From positions 992,001 through 1,056,000 of the forward strand of contig NZ_OZ241356.1 in assembly GCF_965200405.1 (NCBI RefSeq): DNA of 64,000 nucleotides, in the 5' to 3' direction. Origin of the DNA: Glacieibacterium sp965200405 (GTDB taxonomy: Bacteria; Pseudomonadota; Alphaproteobacteria; Sphingomonadales; Sphingomonadaceae). Within the stretch, counting starts at the first letter, position 1. Each line of letters starts with the position of its first letter. A program made the translations under genes and the position numbers. The notes beneath the pieces are model-generated. The model was given only the letters and a program-made list of their open reading frames with translations. It searched no databases and was not told the origin of the DNA. Positions 32,412-41,247 of this stretch are shown piece after piece.

Positions 32412-33496
32412 GCGACCGCCGCGTTCGGCTGTACATCGCGCGCCGCGACCAGCGCCCGGACCCGCGGCAGCAGCTCGCGGCCATAGACGATCGAGTCGGC
32501 CAGCGGCTCGAAACCGCGGATCAGGAAATGGTCGATGCCAAGGTCGTAATAGTCGAGCATGGCGTCGGCAACCTGGTCGGGCGTACCGACCAGCCCAGTC
32601 GAATTGCCCTGGGCGCCACCGACCGCGGCGAGTCCGGTCCACAGGCATTTGTCGACGCGGTAGCCCTGGGCGGCGGTGTCGAGCAGGCGCTGCGACCCGG
32701 CGTTGACGGGGGCATGGCCTTCGGTCCGCACGCCGGCGGTGGCGCGCAGATCGCGGACGCGCTCGACGATCTCGCCGGCCTTTTTCCAGGCGGCTTCCTC
32801 GGTGTCGGCGACGACCGGCCGCAGCGACAGCGAGAAGCCGGGCCGGCGGTTGTGGCGCAGGGCGGCGTGGCGCACCCGGGCGACGACCTCGCGGACCTGC
32901 GCCTGGGTCTCGCCCCACAGGGCGTAGACATCGGCGTGGCGTCCGGAGACCTCGATCGCCTCGTCGGAGGAGCCGCCGAAGAACACCGGCAGGTTGGTCG
33001 GCTTGATCGCGCTGAAACCCTGCCGGACGCGGTAGAAGGGACCGTCGTGATCGAACGGCTGGGCCGCGGTCCACTCCTGCCGCAGCACGGTCAGATAGTC
33101 GTCGGTGCGGGCGTAGCGCACGCTCTTGGTCGACTCGTCGCCGTCGCGCGCCATTTCCTCATCGGCGCCGCCGGTGATGATGTGCACCGCCATGCGCCCG
33201 CCGCTGAGCGCATCGAGCGTCGCCAGTTGCCGCGCCGCAATCGTCGGCGCCGTGAAGCCGGGACGATGCGCGATCAGGAAGCCGAGCCGCGAGGTATGCG
33301 CCGCGGCATGCGCGGCGACGATCAGGCTTTCCGGCGAGGTCGAGCCGAACGGGATCAGCACGCGGTCGAAGCCGCCGGCCTCCTGCGCCTTGGCCGCCGC
33401 CTCGACATAGTCGCGGTCGATGGCGCGCTCGCGCACCGCGGCGTGGATCTCGGAAGTGTCGACGAAGCCGATATAGCCGATGAAATTGACAGGCAT
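32408..33496 (-). CDS. ssuD: FMNH2-dependent alkanesulfonate monooxygenase
   Basis: 362 residues from an ATG at 33496 with GAGGAG upstream. It has the bacterial-luciferase-like fold (AAAKAQEAGGFDRVLIPFGS; RLGFLIAHRPGFTAPTIAAR; HIITGGADEEMARDGD; FFGGSSDEAIEVSGRHADVY). These are family landmarks of SsuD, which releases sulfite and an aldehyde from alkanesulfonates using reduced FMN. No flavin reductase (SsuE) is in this window. The next gene, ssuA, overlaps by four bases. Confidence 0.9.
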   Translation of the reverse strand: MPVNFIGYIGFVDTSEIHAAVRERAIDRDYVEAAAKAQEAGGFDRVLIPFGSTSPESLIVAAHAAAHTSRLGFLIAHRPGFTAPTIAARQLATLDALSGGRMAVHIITGGADEEMARDGDESTKSVRYARTDDYLTVLRQEWTAAQPFDHDGPFYRVRQGFSAIKPTNLPVFFGGSSDEAIEVSGRHADVYALWGETQAQVREVVARVRHAALRHNRRPGFSLSLRPVVADTEEAAWKKAGEIVERVRDLRATAGVRTEGHAPVNAGSQRLLDTAAQGYRVDKCLWTGLAAVGGAQGNSTGLVGTPDQVADAMLDYYDLGIDHFLIRGFEPLADSIVYGRELLPRVRALVAARDVQPNAAVA

Positions 33497-33513
33497 GGCG
33501 ATGCTCCTCGGGT

Positions 33514-35337
33514 TCAGATGACGTTGAAGTGGTGGGTGCCGTCGCGCGCCAGTTGGGCGACGAGTCCGTATTCCCATTCGAGATAGGCCTGCATGGCCTC
33601 GCGCGGGTTGTCGGTGCCCTCATAGGGCCGGCGGTAGCGGCCGGCTGCCGGGCGTGGCGGCAAGGCGTGGGGATCGAGGGCCTCGAGCGGTCCATCGAAG
33701 CCGCCGTCGAGCACGAAGACCTCCCAGCCGAGCTGCGCCAGCCACGAGGCGGTCATGTCGGCGCGCACTCCGAGATCGTCGGCGAGCACGATGCGGCCGC
33801 CGCGGACCGGTGCGAACTGGTCGGTCTCCTGCACCAGCTGGCCGCCGGGCGCGCTGCGAAAGCCCGGGATATGGCCGCCCGCATACTCACCCGGAGTGCG
33901 GACGTCGAAGCGGTAGAGGGTGCGCAGCGGATCGGCGACGAGTTGCGCCAGGCCGTCCGAGTCGAGGCGCTCGACACCGGCACGGTCGGCGACGGCCCGC
34001 GCCCTGCGGCGGGCGACCACCACGGCCTCGCCAGCGACATCGGGGGCCTCGACCAGCTGGCCCGTCGCCAGCGTATCACCGGCGAGCGCCCAGCCGATCG
34101 TGCCGTTGCACAGCGCCACGACCCTGTTCGGCACTCCGGCGTTGATCAGCGACTGGGCGCCGACGATGCTCCGCGTCCGGCCCGCGCAATTGACCACGAT
34201 CAGCGTGTCGGGATCGGGCGCGACCTCGGCGGCGCGCAGCACCAGCTCGGCGCCGGGGACGCTGATGCCGCCGGGGATGCTCATCGTCCGGTATTCGTCG
34301 AAACGCCGGGCATCGAGCACGGCGATGTCGGCTCGCTCGTCGATCAGGGCGCGCAGTTCCTCGGCCGGCAGCAGCGGCGTGTGCCGCCTCGCCTCGACCA
34401 GTTCGCCGAACGCCTTGCTATAGCTGTTGACGTCCTCGAACAGCTCGTAACCGGCGTCGCGCCAGCCCTGCAGGCCGCCGAGCAGCGATCGCACGTCGGT
34501 ATAGCCGAGCCCGGCCAGTGTTGCGGCTGCCTCGACGACCCGCCCGTCGCCATCGTCGTAGAGCGTGATCGGCACGTCGCGACGCGGCAGCCGGGCCGGC
34601 GCCTCGATGGCGATCCGCTCCGGCGGCAATTGCGCGGCGAACAGCGGGTGGCCGGTGGCGAACGCCGCCTCGTCGCGCAGGTCGATCAGCGCGACCTCGT
34701 GACGGGCGAGCAGCGCGGCGCGGATTTCGGACGCGGTGACGCCCGGCAGGCCGCCCGGGCGGTTGGCATAGCCCGAGACGAAGCGCTTGGGCCGCCCGCC
34801 GGCATCGTAGGTGGCGCGCTCGATGCTGCCGATATCGCCGCCATAGACATGGATGCTGATCGAGGCGCGATCGTCATAGGCGTTGGCGACGCTGTGAATG
34901 TCGCCGATCGCCGGGGACACCGCGGCGACCGCGCCGGGACCTAGCAGCTCGGGGGACCCGAGCGGCTCGAGTCCGCCCTTTTCGCCGCGCACATAGGCCT
35001 GGTTGCGCTCCGCCCCGCGCAGCACGCCGACGAGGCCCCAGATGCGGTGATCGTGGATCGGCGTCGCCTGCCCCGGACCCCAGACGAAGCTGACGACCGA
35101 GAAGCGCCGGGCCGGGTCGAGATGCAGCAGATACTGGCGGTAGCGCGCCGGGTCGGGGGCGGCGAACGCGTCGGGCAGCCAGTCGTCATGGGCGACCAGC
35201 TGCTCCAGCAGCGCCGCACCGCCCGACAGAATCGCCGCCTCGTCGCCGGTCGCGTCGAGCAGGCGCGAGAAGGCGTCGACGAACTCGCCGAGCCGGGGCG
35301 GGCTGTCGACCGCGATGAAGGATGTGACGGCGTTCAT
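33514..35337 (-). CDS. Cysteine-dioxygenase-like cupin fused to three rhodanese domains
   Basis: 607 residues from an ATG at 35337 in an ATGA overlap with ssuB. Residues about 1-195 resemble type I cysteine dioxygenase (PIHDHRIWGLVGVLRGAE, then GDIHSVANAYDD: H-x-H and a later His for iron). Three rhodanese domains follow, at about 205-305, 330-430 and 465-570. Only the middle one has the active-site Cys loop (VNCAGRTRS). The first (LYDDGDGRV) and third (LADDLGVRA) lack it. Inside a sulfonate operon it could oxidise a thiol and pass on sulfane sulfur. The domain order is clear; the chemistry is inferred. Confidence 0.82.
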   Translation of the reverse strand: MNAVTSFIAVDSPPRLGEFVDAFSRLLDATGDEAAILSGGAALLEQLVAHDDWLPDAFAAPDPARYRQYLLHLDPARRFSVVSFVWGPGQATPIHDHRIWGLVGVLRGAERNQAYVRGEKGGLEPLGSPELLGPGAVAAVSPAIGDIHSVANAYDDRASISIHVYGGDIGSIERATYDAGGRPKRFVSGYANRPGGLPGVTASEIRAALLARHEVALIDLRDEAAFATGHPLFAAQLPPERIAIEAPARLPRRDVPITLYDDGDGRVVEAAATLAGLGYTDVRSLLGGLQGWRDAGYELFEDVNSYSKAFGELVEARRHTPLLPAEELRALIDERADIAVLDARRFDEYRTMSIPGGISVPGAELVLRAAEVAPDPDTLIVVNCAGRTRSIVGAQSLINAGVPNRVVALCNGTIGWALAGDTLATGQLVEAPDVAGEAVVVARRRARAVADRAGVERLDSDGLAQLVADPLRTLYRFDVRTPGEYAGGHIPGFRSAPGGQLVQETDQFAPVRGGRIVLADDLGVRADMTASWLAQLGWEVFVLDGGFDGPLEALDPHALPPRPAAGRYRRPYEGTDNPREAMQAYLEWEYGLVAQLARDGTHHFNVI

Positions 35338-36134
35338 TCCGCAGCCACCGCCCGGGCCTGGTTGAAAACGGGGGCAGGCGCGGCCCCGACGCCCAGATGG
35401 TGCAGCAGGCGGGCTCGCAAGGCGTGGTGATCGGCGCCGACCCGCGGCCGCTCGCCGTCGATGCGCTCCTCGGCAGCGATCCGCCCGCGGTCGAGCACGA
35501 GCACCCGGTCGGCCAGCAGGATCGCCTCGTCGACATCGTGCGTCACCAGCATCACCGCAGGCCGGTGGGTGCGCCACAGCGACAGGACGAGGGCATGCAT
35601 CTTGATCCGGGTCAGCGCATCGACCGCGGCGAACGGCTCGTCGAGGAGCAGCAGCTCGGGCTCGCGCACCAGCGCCCGGGCAAGCGCGGTGCGCTGCGCC
35701 TCGCCACCCGACAGGGTCAGCGGCCAAGCGTCCAGCCGGTGGCCGAGCCCGACCTCGTGGAGCGCCGCCTCGGCGCGTTCGCGCACCCCGGCGCCGTGCA
35801 GGCCGAGCGCGACGTTCTTCCAGACCCGCTTCCACGGCAGCAGCCGCGCATCCTGGAAGACCACGGCGCGCGACCTCGGCACCGTCACGTCCTGCCCGGC
35901 GATCTCGTCGAGGCCGGCGAGGGTGCGCAGCAATGTCGTCTTGCCGCTGCCCGAGCGACCGAGCAGCGCGACGAACTCACCGGGCGCGATGTCGAGGTCG
36001 AGGCCGTCGATGATGACGTTCGCCCCGAAGCTGCGGGTGAAGCCGCGCAGGCGGACCACCGGTGCGGGCGGGCGCGGCTGCAGCTTGCTGTCGGGCGCCA
36101 GGCCGCCGCGGGGGAAGTCGAGCAATGTCGCCAT
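35334..36134 (-). CDS. ssuB: Sulfonate ABC transporter ATP-binding protein
   Basis: 266 residues from an ATG at 36134. Walker A is GRSGSGKTT, the Q-loop is VFQDARLLPW, the signature LSGGEAQR and Walker B LLLLDEPFAAVD, then the H-loop VTHDVDEA. The short form, VFQD(A/S)RLLPW and the pairing with an SsuC-type permease place it in the SsuB/TauB group. It powers sulfonate uptake. Its end overlaps the fusion gene by four bases. Confidence 0.9.
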   Translation of the reverse strand: MATLLDFPRGGLAPDSKLQPRPPAPVVRLRGFTRSFGANVIIDGLDLDIAPGEFVALLGRSGSGKTTLLRTLAGLDEIAGQDVTVPRSRAVVFQDARLLPWKRVWKNVALGLHGAGVRERAEAALHEVGLGHRLDAWPLTLSGGEAQRTALARALVREPELLLLDEPFAAVDALTRIKMHALVLSLWRTHRPAVMLVTHDVDEAILLADRVLVLDRGRIAAEERIDGERPRVGADHHALRARLLHHLGVGAAPAPVFNQARAVAAE

Positions 36135-36139
36135 GTCTC

Positions 36140-36913
36140 TCAACCTTTCAGGAGTGCCGGGCGCCATGCGAGCGCGCGTGATTCGAGGCTGCGGACCAGC
36201 CAGTCGGCGGCGAGGCCGAGGCCGGCGTAGACGATCAGGCATACCACGATAATGTCGGTGCGCATGAAGTCGCGGGCGTTGTTGATGAGGTAGCCAAGCC
36301 CGGCCGAAGCATTGATCTGCTCGGCGACGACCAGGATCAGCACGGAAACCGACAGGGCATAGCGCAGGCCGACCAGCAGCGACGGCAGCGCGGCGGGCAG
36401 GATGACGTGGAACAGCAGTTCAAGCCGGCTGAGGCCGAAGCTGCGTGCCGCATCGACGAGGCGCACGTCGACGCCGCGGATGCCATTGTAGAGGTTGAGG
36501 TACACCGGGAACAGCGAGCCGAAAGCGATCAGGGCGATCTTCGGCGTCTCGCCGATGCCGAACCAGACGATGAACAGCGGCGACAGTGCCAGTACCGGCA
36601 GCGTGCGGAGCATCTGCACCGGCGCATCGACGGCGGTTTCGCCGGGACGGGATAGGCCGGCGAGCAGCGCCAGCACGACGCCGGTGCTGACGCCGATGAC
36701 CAGCCCGGTCGCGACGCGGACGAACGACACGGCAAGGTTCGACGGCAGCTCGCCAGAGGCGATCATCTGGACCAGCGTCCACAGCACCGACGACGGCGCT
36801 GCCAGTGTCCGCGCCGGAATCACGCCGGTCCGCGAGCCGAGTTCCCACAGCAGCAACAGCAGCAGCGGCGACAGCCAGCGGGCGCGGGCGAGGCGAGGAA
36901 GGAAGGCAGCCAT
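36140..36913 (-). CDS. ssuC: Sulfonate ABC transporter permease
   Basis: About 257 residues from an ATG at 36913 (GGAGACGGAC upstream); a GTG at 36940 would add nine. Six transmembrane helices are visible, e.g. LSPLLLLLLWELGSR and VLILVVAEQINASAGLGYLI. The EAA-like loop between them (DAARSFGLSRLELLFHVILP) docks the ATPase. It is the first gene of the operon, five bases before ssuB, and divergent from the LysR gene across a 278-base gap. Confidence 0.9.
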   Translation of the reverse strand: MAAFLPRLARARWLSPLLLLLLWELGSRTGVIPARTLAAPSSVLWTLVQMIASGELPSNLAVSFVRVATGLVIGVSTGVVLALLAGLSRPGETAVDAPVQMLRTLPVLALSPLFIVWFGIGETPKIALIAFGSLFPVYLNLYNGIRGVDVRLVDAARSFGLSRLELLFHVILPAALPSLLVGLRYALSVSVLILVVAEQINASAGLGYLINNARDFMRTDIIVVCLIVYAGLGLAADWLVRSLESRALAWRPALLKG

Positions 36914-37130
36914 GTCCGTCTCCAGCGGCTGGATTGCCACTGCCGCCAGTCTCGCCAGCCCGACTTTTCGTTCAATGGAGTTCTGGCCGCCGATTCATGA
37001 GCGTTGCTAATAACCCGATCTGGTTCCGGCCAACCCACGGACATAATTGAGGAATATCGACAGGTTATGATCATAGCAACCGCGGCAACAATGTCTTTGC
37101 CGCCGACAAGATAAAGCCGTGGTTCGATCT

Positions 37131-37147
37131 CCTATCGATATGATAGG
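37131..37147. promoter_or_regulatory. LysR-type palindrome in the ssuC-LysR intergenic region
   Basis: CCTATC-GATAT-GATAGG is a perfect inverted repeat 45 bases before the LysR start, suited to autoregulation. A second symmetric patch, TATGATCATA, lies at about 37066-37075 on the ssuC side. Confidence 0.45.
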
Positions 37148-37191
37148 CTTTGTATTCACGCGGCGGCGCTGGGGCCGTGGGAGCAGTGATC

Positions 37192-38028
37192 TTGCCCGTC
37201 AATCTACCCACCACGCTACTGCGAAGCTTCGTCGCGATCATCGATTCGGGATCGATGCAGAACGCTGCCGAACAGGTGTTCCTGACCCAGTCGGCGCTCA
37301 GCCTGCAGATCAAGCGGCTGGAGGAACTGGTCCAGCAGCCGCTGTTCGGCCGCGAGGGCCGGCGGCTCGCGCTTACCCCGCCCGGCGATGTGTTGCTCGA
37401 CTACGCCCGTCGTGTCCTCGCCCTGCACGACGAGGCGCTGGCGGCGGTCAGCGCCGGGCAGTTCGCCGGGCCGGTGCGCGTCGGCATGGTCCAGGATTTT
37501 GCCGAGACGCTGCTGACCGGGCTATTGTCGCGCTTTGCCAGCCTGCACCCCGAGTCCCAGATCTTCGCGCGCGTCGCGGGAACCGCCGAACTCCAGACGA
37601 TGGTCGAGCGCAAGCAGCTCGACATCCTGCTCGGGTTTGCCGCCGCGGACGATCCCGGCGCGATCCGCACGGCGCCGATGACCTGGTACGGCGACATCGC
37701 GCTCGCCGACCTGCCGGTGGTGCCGCTCGCGGTGCTGGAAAAGCCGTGCCGGTTCCGCGAGGCTGCCGTCCAGAGCCTCGACGCGGTCGGCCGGCGCTAC
37801 CGGATCGCGGTGGAGACGCCCAATTTGTCGACGCTGCGCGCCGCGGTGCAGGCCGGGCTGGGCCTGACCTGCCGGACGCCGTTGTTCCTGCACGACCTCG
37901 CGGTGATCGACGGCGATGCGCTGCCGGCGTTGCCGCACGTCGCCTGCATCATCGAAACCGCACCGGCGCTGGCCCCCGCGACGGCACGGCTGGCGCAGCT
38001 CGCCTCCGAGGTCGTCCGCGACCTTTGA
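37192..38028 (+). CDS. LysR-family regulator of the organosulfur cluster
   Basis: About 278 residues from a TTG at 37192, 8 bases after GGGAG; a GTG at 37186 is possible. The N-terminal winged HTH is at about 2-65 (LRSFVAIIDSGSMQNAAEQV, SALSLQIKRLEELVQQPLF). A periplasmic-binding-like effector domain follows to the end (VRVGMVQDFAETLLTGLLSR). It is divergent from ssuC and upstream of the tauD-like gene, so it probably switches both arms in response to a sulfur compound, as CysB/Cbl/SsuR proteins do. Closer assignment is not possible by eye. Confidence 0.88.
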   Translation: MPVNLPTTLLRSFVAIIDSGSMQNAAEQVFLTQSALSLQIKRLEELVQQPLFGREGRRLALTPPGDVLLDYARRVLALHDEALAAVSAGQFAGPVRVGMVQDFAETLLTGLLSRFASLHPESQIFARVAGTAELQTMVERKQLDILLGFAAADDPGAIRTAPMTWYGDIALADLPVVPLAVLEKPCRFREAAVQSLDAVGRRYRIAVETPNLSTLRAAVQAGLGLTCRTPLFLHDLAVIDGDALPALPHVACIIETAPALAPATARLAQLASEVVRDL

Positions 38029-38056
38029 CGCTTGAGCGTGGCTCAAGCCAGCGACG

Positions 38057-38071
38057 AGAATAACTCGTTAT
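38057..38071. promoter_or_regulatory. AGAATAAC box with palindrome upstream of the TauD gene
   Basis: AGAATAAC (38057-38064) overlaps the palindrome ATAAC-TC-GTTAT (38060-38071), 56 bases before the tauD-like ATG. The same octamer occurs twice before the TonB receptor gene. Confidence 0.4.
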
Positions 38072-38126
38072 CCTCCCGGACGCCGCGTTTCTAGCCTGCT
38101 CGCACCCAACCAGAGGAGCGAGTCAC

Positions 38127-38975
38127 ATGACCACCCAGACCCTCGATCGACCGACGACCGGCACCGGCCTGGAGGTCCGGCCCTATGGCCCGACCATCGG
38201 CGCCGAGATCGGCGGCATCGACCTCGGCCAGCCGCTCGACAAGGCGACGCGCGAGGAACTCTACGCGCTGCTGCTCAAGCACAAGGTGCTGTTCTTCCGC
38301 GACCAGGCCATCGACCGCGACCAGCAACTGGCGTTCGCCCGCAACTTCGGCGAGCTTTACGCCCATCCGTCGGGCGGGCTGCAGTCGCACCGCATCATTC
38401 AGCCGATCGCCAGCGAGGACTTCAAGAAATACGCCGACCGCGGCAACCATTGGCACACCGACACCAGCTGGCGCCTGAACCCGTCGCTGGGCGCCGTGCT
38501 GCGCGCCGTCGACATTCCCGAGACCGGTGGCGACACGATCTGGGCCGATGGCGGTGCCATCCTGCGCGGCCTGCCGGACGACCTACGCGCCGCCATCGAC
38601 GACGCCTATGTCATCCACGACTTCCAGGATGCACTGGCCAAGGCCGGCGAGATCTATCCGCTGGTCGCCCATCCGCTGATCCGGACCCATCCCGAAACCG
38701 GCGAGGACATCCTGTGGGTCAACTTCAGCCTCAAGCCGCGGATCGTCGATCTGGCGCCCGAGGACAGCAAGGCGCTGCTCGCCCGCGTCTACGACGAGAT
38801 CAAGAAGCCGGAATATCATGCCCGCTTCCGCTGGGCCAAGAACTCGGTGGCGTTCTGGGACAACCGCGCCGGCGTCCATTATGCGGTGCGGGATTATGGC
38901 GACTATCCGCGCGTCATGGAGCGCGTGCTGATCGCCAGCGACGATGTTCCCCACCGCGTCCGAAAGGCAGCTTGA
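38127..38975 (+). CDS. TauD/TfdA-family 2-oxoglutarate-dependent dioxygenase
   Basis: 282 residues with GGAG about 10 bases upstream. The iron site is HxD in NHWHTDTSW and a distal His in NRAGVHYAVRDYG; an Arg near the end (YPRVMERV) would hold 2-oxoglutarate. It shares TauD's early motif (GPTIGAEIGGIDLGQPL). It would hydroxylate taurine, another sulfonate or a sulfate ester so that sulfite or sulfate is released. It overlaps the next gene by TGATG. Confidence 0.88.
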   Translation: MTTQTLDRPTTGTGLEVRPYGPTIGAEIGGIDLGQPLDKATREELYALLLKHKVLFFRDQAIDRDQQLAFARNFGELYAHPSGGLQSHRIIQPIASEDFKKYADRGNHWHTDTSWRLNPSLGAVLRAVDIPETGGDTIWADGGAILRGLPDDLRAAIDDAYVIHDFQDALAKAGEIYPLVAHPLIRTHPETGEDILWVNFSLKPRIVDLAPEDSKALLARVYDEIKKPEYHARFRWAKNSVAFWDNRAGVHYAVRDYGDYPRVMERVLIASDDVPHRVRKAA

Positions 38976-39646
38976 TGAGCGAAAGCCTCAACGAGCAGTT
39001 CGCCGCGCTGCATGCCGAGCGGGTGCGGACGATGGACCCGGTCAAGCTGCAGCGGAACATCGATCAACGCGCCGCGCTGGTCGCCGCATTCGATCCTGAC
39101 GCGGTGATCAAGGCCGGCGACCGGGTCGAGCCGTTCGAACTGCTCGACGTCGAGGGTGGCACGATCACCCTCGACGCGCTGGTCGCGAATGGCCCGGCGG
39201 TGCTGGTGTTCTTCCGCTTTGCCGGCTGCCCGGCGTGCAATTTGGCGCTGCCCTATTATCAGCGGACGCTGTGGCCGACGCTGGCGGCGCGCGGCGTGCG
39301 GCTGGTGGCGATCAGCCCGCAGCTGCCCGGACCGCTGCGCGACATCCGGCAGCGCCACGACCTCGGCTTCACGGTCGCTTCCGACCCCGGCTATGCGCTG
39401 GGTCGCCGGTTCGGCATCAATTTCGTGCCCGATGCCGCGACCTTGCCCGAGATCGTGCCGGGCGAGCCCTGGCTCGGCGAGTTGACGGGTACCGACAGCT
39501 GGGAACTGCCGCAGCCGACGGTGGTGGTCGTCGACCAGGATCGCACCGTGCGCTTCGTCGACGTCAGCCCAGACTGGCTGGTCAGGACAGAATCGCAGGT
39601 GATCCTGGAAGCGTTGGGCGAAGTTCGCCTGGCCGCCGCCGCCTGA
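38975..39646 (+). CDS. Peroxiredoxin-like (AhpC/TSA) protein
   Basis: 223 residues. An N-terminal helical extension (about 1-45) precedes a thioredoxin-fold peroxidase domain. The motif FFRFAGCPACNLALPYY gives a C-x-x-C at the redox site. Later family features are LVAISPQLPGPLRDI and PTVVVVDQDRTVRFVDVSPD. It is coupled to the TauD-like gene, which suggests it protects that oxygenase or handles reactive sulfur or peroxide made in organosulfur breakdown; inferred. Confidence 0.82.
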   Translation: MSESLNEQFAALHAERVRTMDPVKLQRNIDQRAALVAAFDPDAVIKAGDRVEPFELLDVEGGTITLDALVANGPAVLVFFRFAGCPACNLALPYYQRTLWPTLAARGVRLVAISPQLPGPLRDIRQRHDLGFTVASDPGYALGRRFGINFVPDAATLPEIVPGEPWLGELTGTDSWELPQPTVVVVDQDRTVRFVDVSPDWLVRTESQVILEALGEVRLAAAA

Positions 39647-40611
39647 CGATGCGTGAGCGAGCGGCGCCCCGGCTCCACTCGCTCACCCTGTCACTGAACT
39701 GCCGGCAACATGGGCCGATTGAAAATGACGCCGCCATTTGGACCTTGGCGCTGGCTCGCTCCGGCCGGCTGATGAATGCCGGCCATGCCTTTCCCGGTCG
39801 CGGATTTGCCCTGGTCGCCAGCCGCCACATGCTCGCGGACCGCCCCGGCGGCACCGCCGCGGGGTTTCGTCGTGTGCGAGACATCGAACTGCTGGAACGA
39901 GGACCGGCCGCGTGCGGCGAGGTCGAGCGATGCTGGTCCCGGTATCGTGGGGACCGATCCAATGGCGGCGTCGAAGTCGTAGAAGCCACCTGTACGACAC
40001 GACATCGGCGCGTCGGTCGTTCGTATCGTCGGTCGGAGTGTATCTGGATGGTCCCGGCCAGGACGTGACAAGTCCGGCGACCGCTTCGCAAGTACGAGTT
40101 GCTGGAGCCGGCTGGCCACGATCGCTGGCTGCTGTGCAAGCACCGGGCCAGTGCTGCTTGCCCGGATGGCGGGCAAGTTGCTGACCGCTCGTCCAGATGC
40201 TTTAACGAAATCTGAAAAGAACGCAGCCGTAACGTCGTCTTGGCGGCCTCTCTCCGTACGCATACCTACTCCACTAAGCACCAGTTACTTGTGAGCTGCC
40301 TAGGCAGCCTGAGTACAACCCGCGATCACCATTATTGTTTCACTCAAGTCACGATATTTCGAGCGCATCGTTGGTGTAACTAGTCGTTGGCTTCGTTACA
40401 GCACCGCTTGACCAACTGCGCCAAGGGTGTCTCTAATGTTCCAAGTGGAGGGTTAGGGACAGATGTGGACTCTACCATCACGGACGTTAACTATTTGTCA
40501 ATCATTGCGATCGATTTGTTTGAGCGCTCGTATCTGTCTCTGGGTCAATTCGTTGCCGGGACTGGGATCGCGGTCCGATCATTATCCCGGCCGAGCCGGA
40601 AAGACATACGC
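39647..40611. other. Gap without a well-supported gene
   Basis: A leftward frame at 39691-40281 (SFQQFDVSHTTKPRGGAAGA) and several shadows are open, but none has a ribosome-binding site or recognisable domain. The right part, 40282-40611, is relatively AT-rich and should hold the promoter of the FixJ-like gene. Confidence 0.45.
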
Positions 40612-41247
40612 ATGAACAAGGTTTATCTGGTCGACGACGACAGTGCGGTCCGGACCTCGCTCGCGTTCTTCCTTCGCGCCGCCGGCTTCACGGTCCATCC
40701 GTTCGGCGCCGGGCAGGAGTTCATCGCCAGCGTTGGGCGGCTCGACCCTGGCTGCGTGATGCTCGATCTGCGCATGCCGGGAATGGACGGTTTCGAGGTC
40801 ATCGCCGCACTTGCCGGCTTTCGCTCGAAATTGCCGGTGATCGTCATGACCGGGCACGGCGACGTTGCGATCGCGGTAAGGGCGATGAAGGCCGGAGCCA
40901 TCGATTTCCTGGAAAAACCGTTCGAGGAGAGTGTCCTGATCGACATCCTGGCAAGGGTCTTCGCTTCGCAGGCCGATCGCCTGCGGGATCACGATCGCCA
41001 GGCCGAAGCAGCGGCATTGCTGGCCTCGCTCACCGACCGGGAGCGCCTCGTGCTGGTCGGGCTGATCTCGGGCCGGGCGAACAAGGTACTGGCTTATGAC
41101 CTGGGGATCAGCATCCGCACCGTCGAGATGCACCGCGCCAGCATGATGAACAGGCTGGGTGTCCGAACCTTTGCCGACGCTCTCCGGATCGCCTTCGAGG
41201 GCAGGATCGACCTTGGCGACAGCGCCCAGTCCCACCTGGCGGCGTGA
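40612..41247 (+). CDS. FixJ-like response regulator
   Basis: 211 residues from an ATG at 40612 with GGAAAG upstream. The receiver domain spans about 1-120 (VYLVDDDSAV, CVMLDLRMPGMDG with the phospho-acceptor Asp, VMTGHGD, FLEKPF). A LuxR-type HTH spans about 140-205 (LTDRERLVLVGLISGRANKV, LGISIRTVEMHRASMMNRLG). FixJ/NarL-type regulators activate promoters when phosphorylated by a partner kinase. The kinase is likely the FixL-like protein two genes downstream; the genes overlap by 1 base each. Confidence 0.9.
   Translation: MNKVYLVDDDSAVRTSLAFFLRAAGFTVHPFGAGQEFIASVGRLDPGCVMLDLRMPGMDGFEVIAALAGFRSKLPVIVMTGHGDVAIAVRAMKAGAIDFLEKPFEESVLIDILARVFASQADRLRDHDRQAEAAALLASLTDRERLVLVGLISGRANKVLAYDLGISIRTVEMHRASMMNRLGVRTFADALRIAFEGRIDLGDSAQSHLAA

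Noticed and set aside
39691..40281. 196-codon leftward ORF in the gap after the peroxiredoxin gene
   Set aside because: No ribosome-binding site, no recognisable domain, and comparable open frames overlap it; not enough support for a gene.
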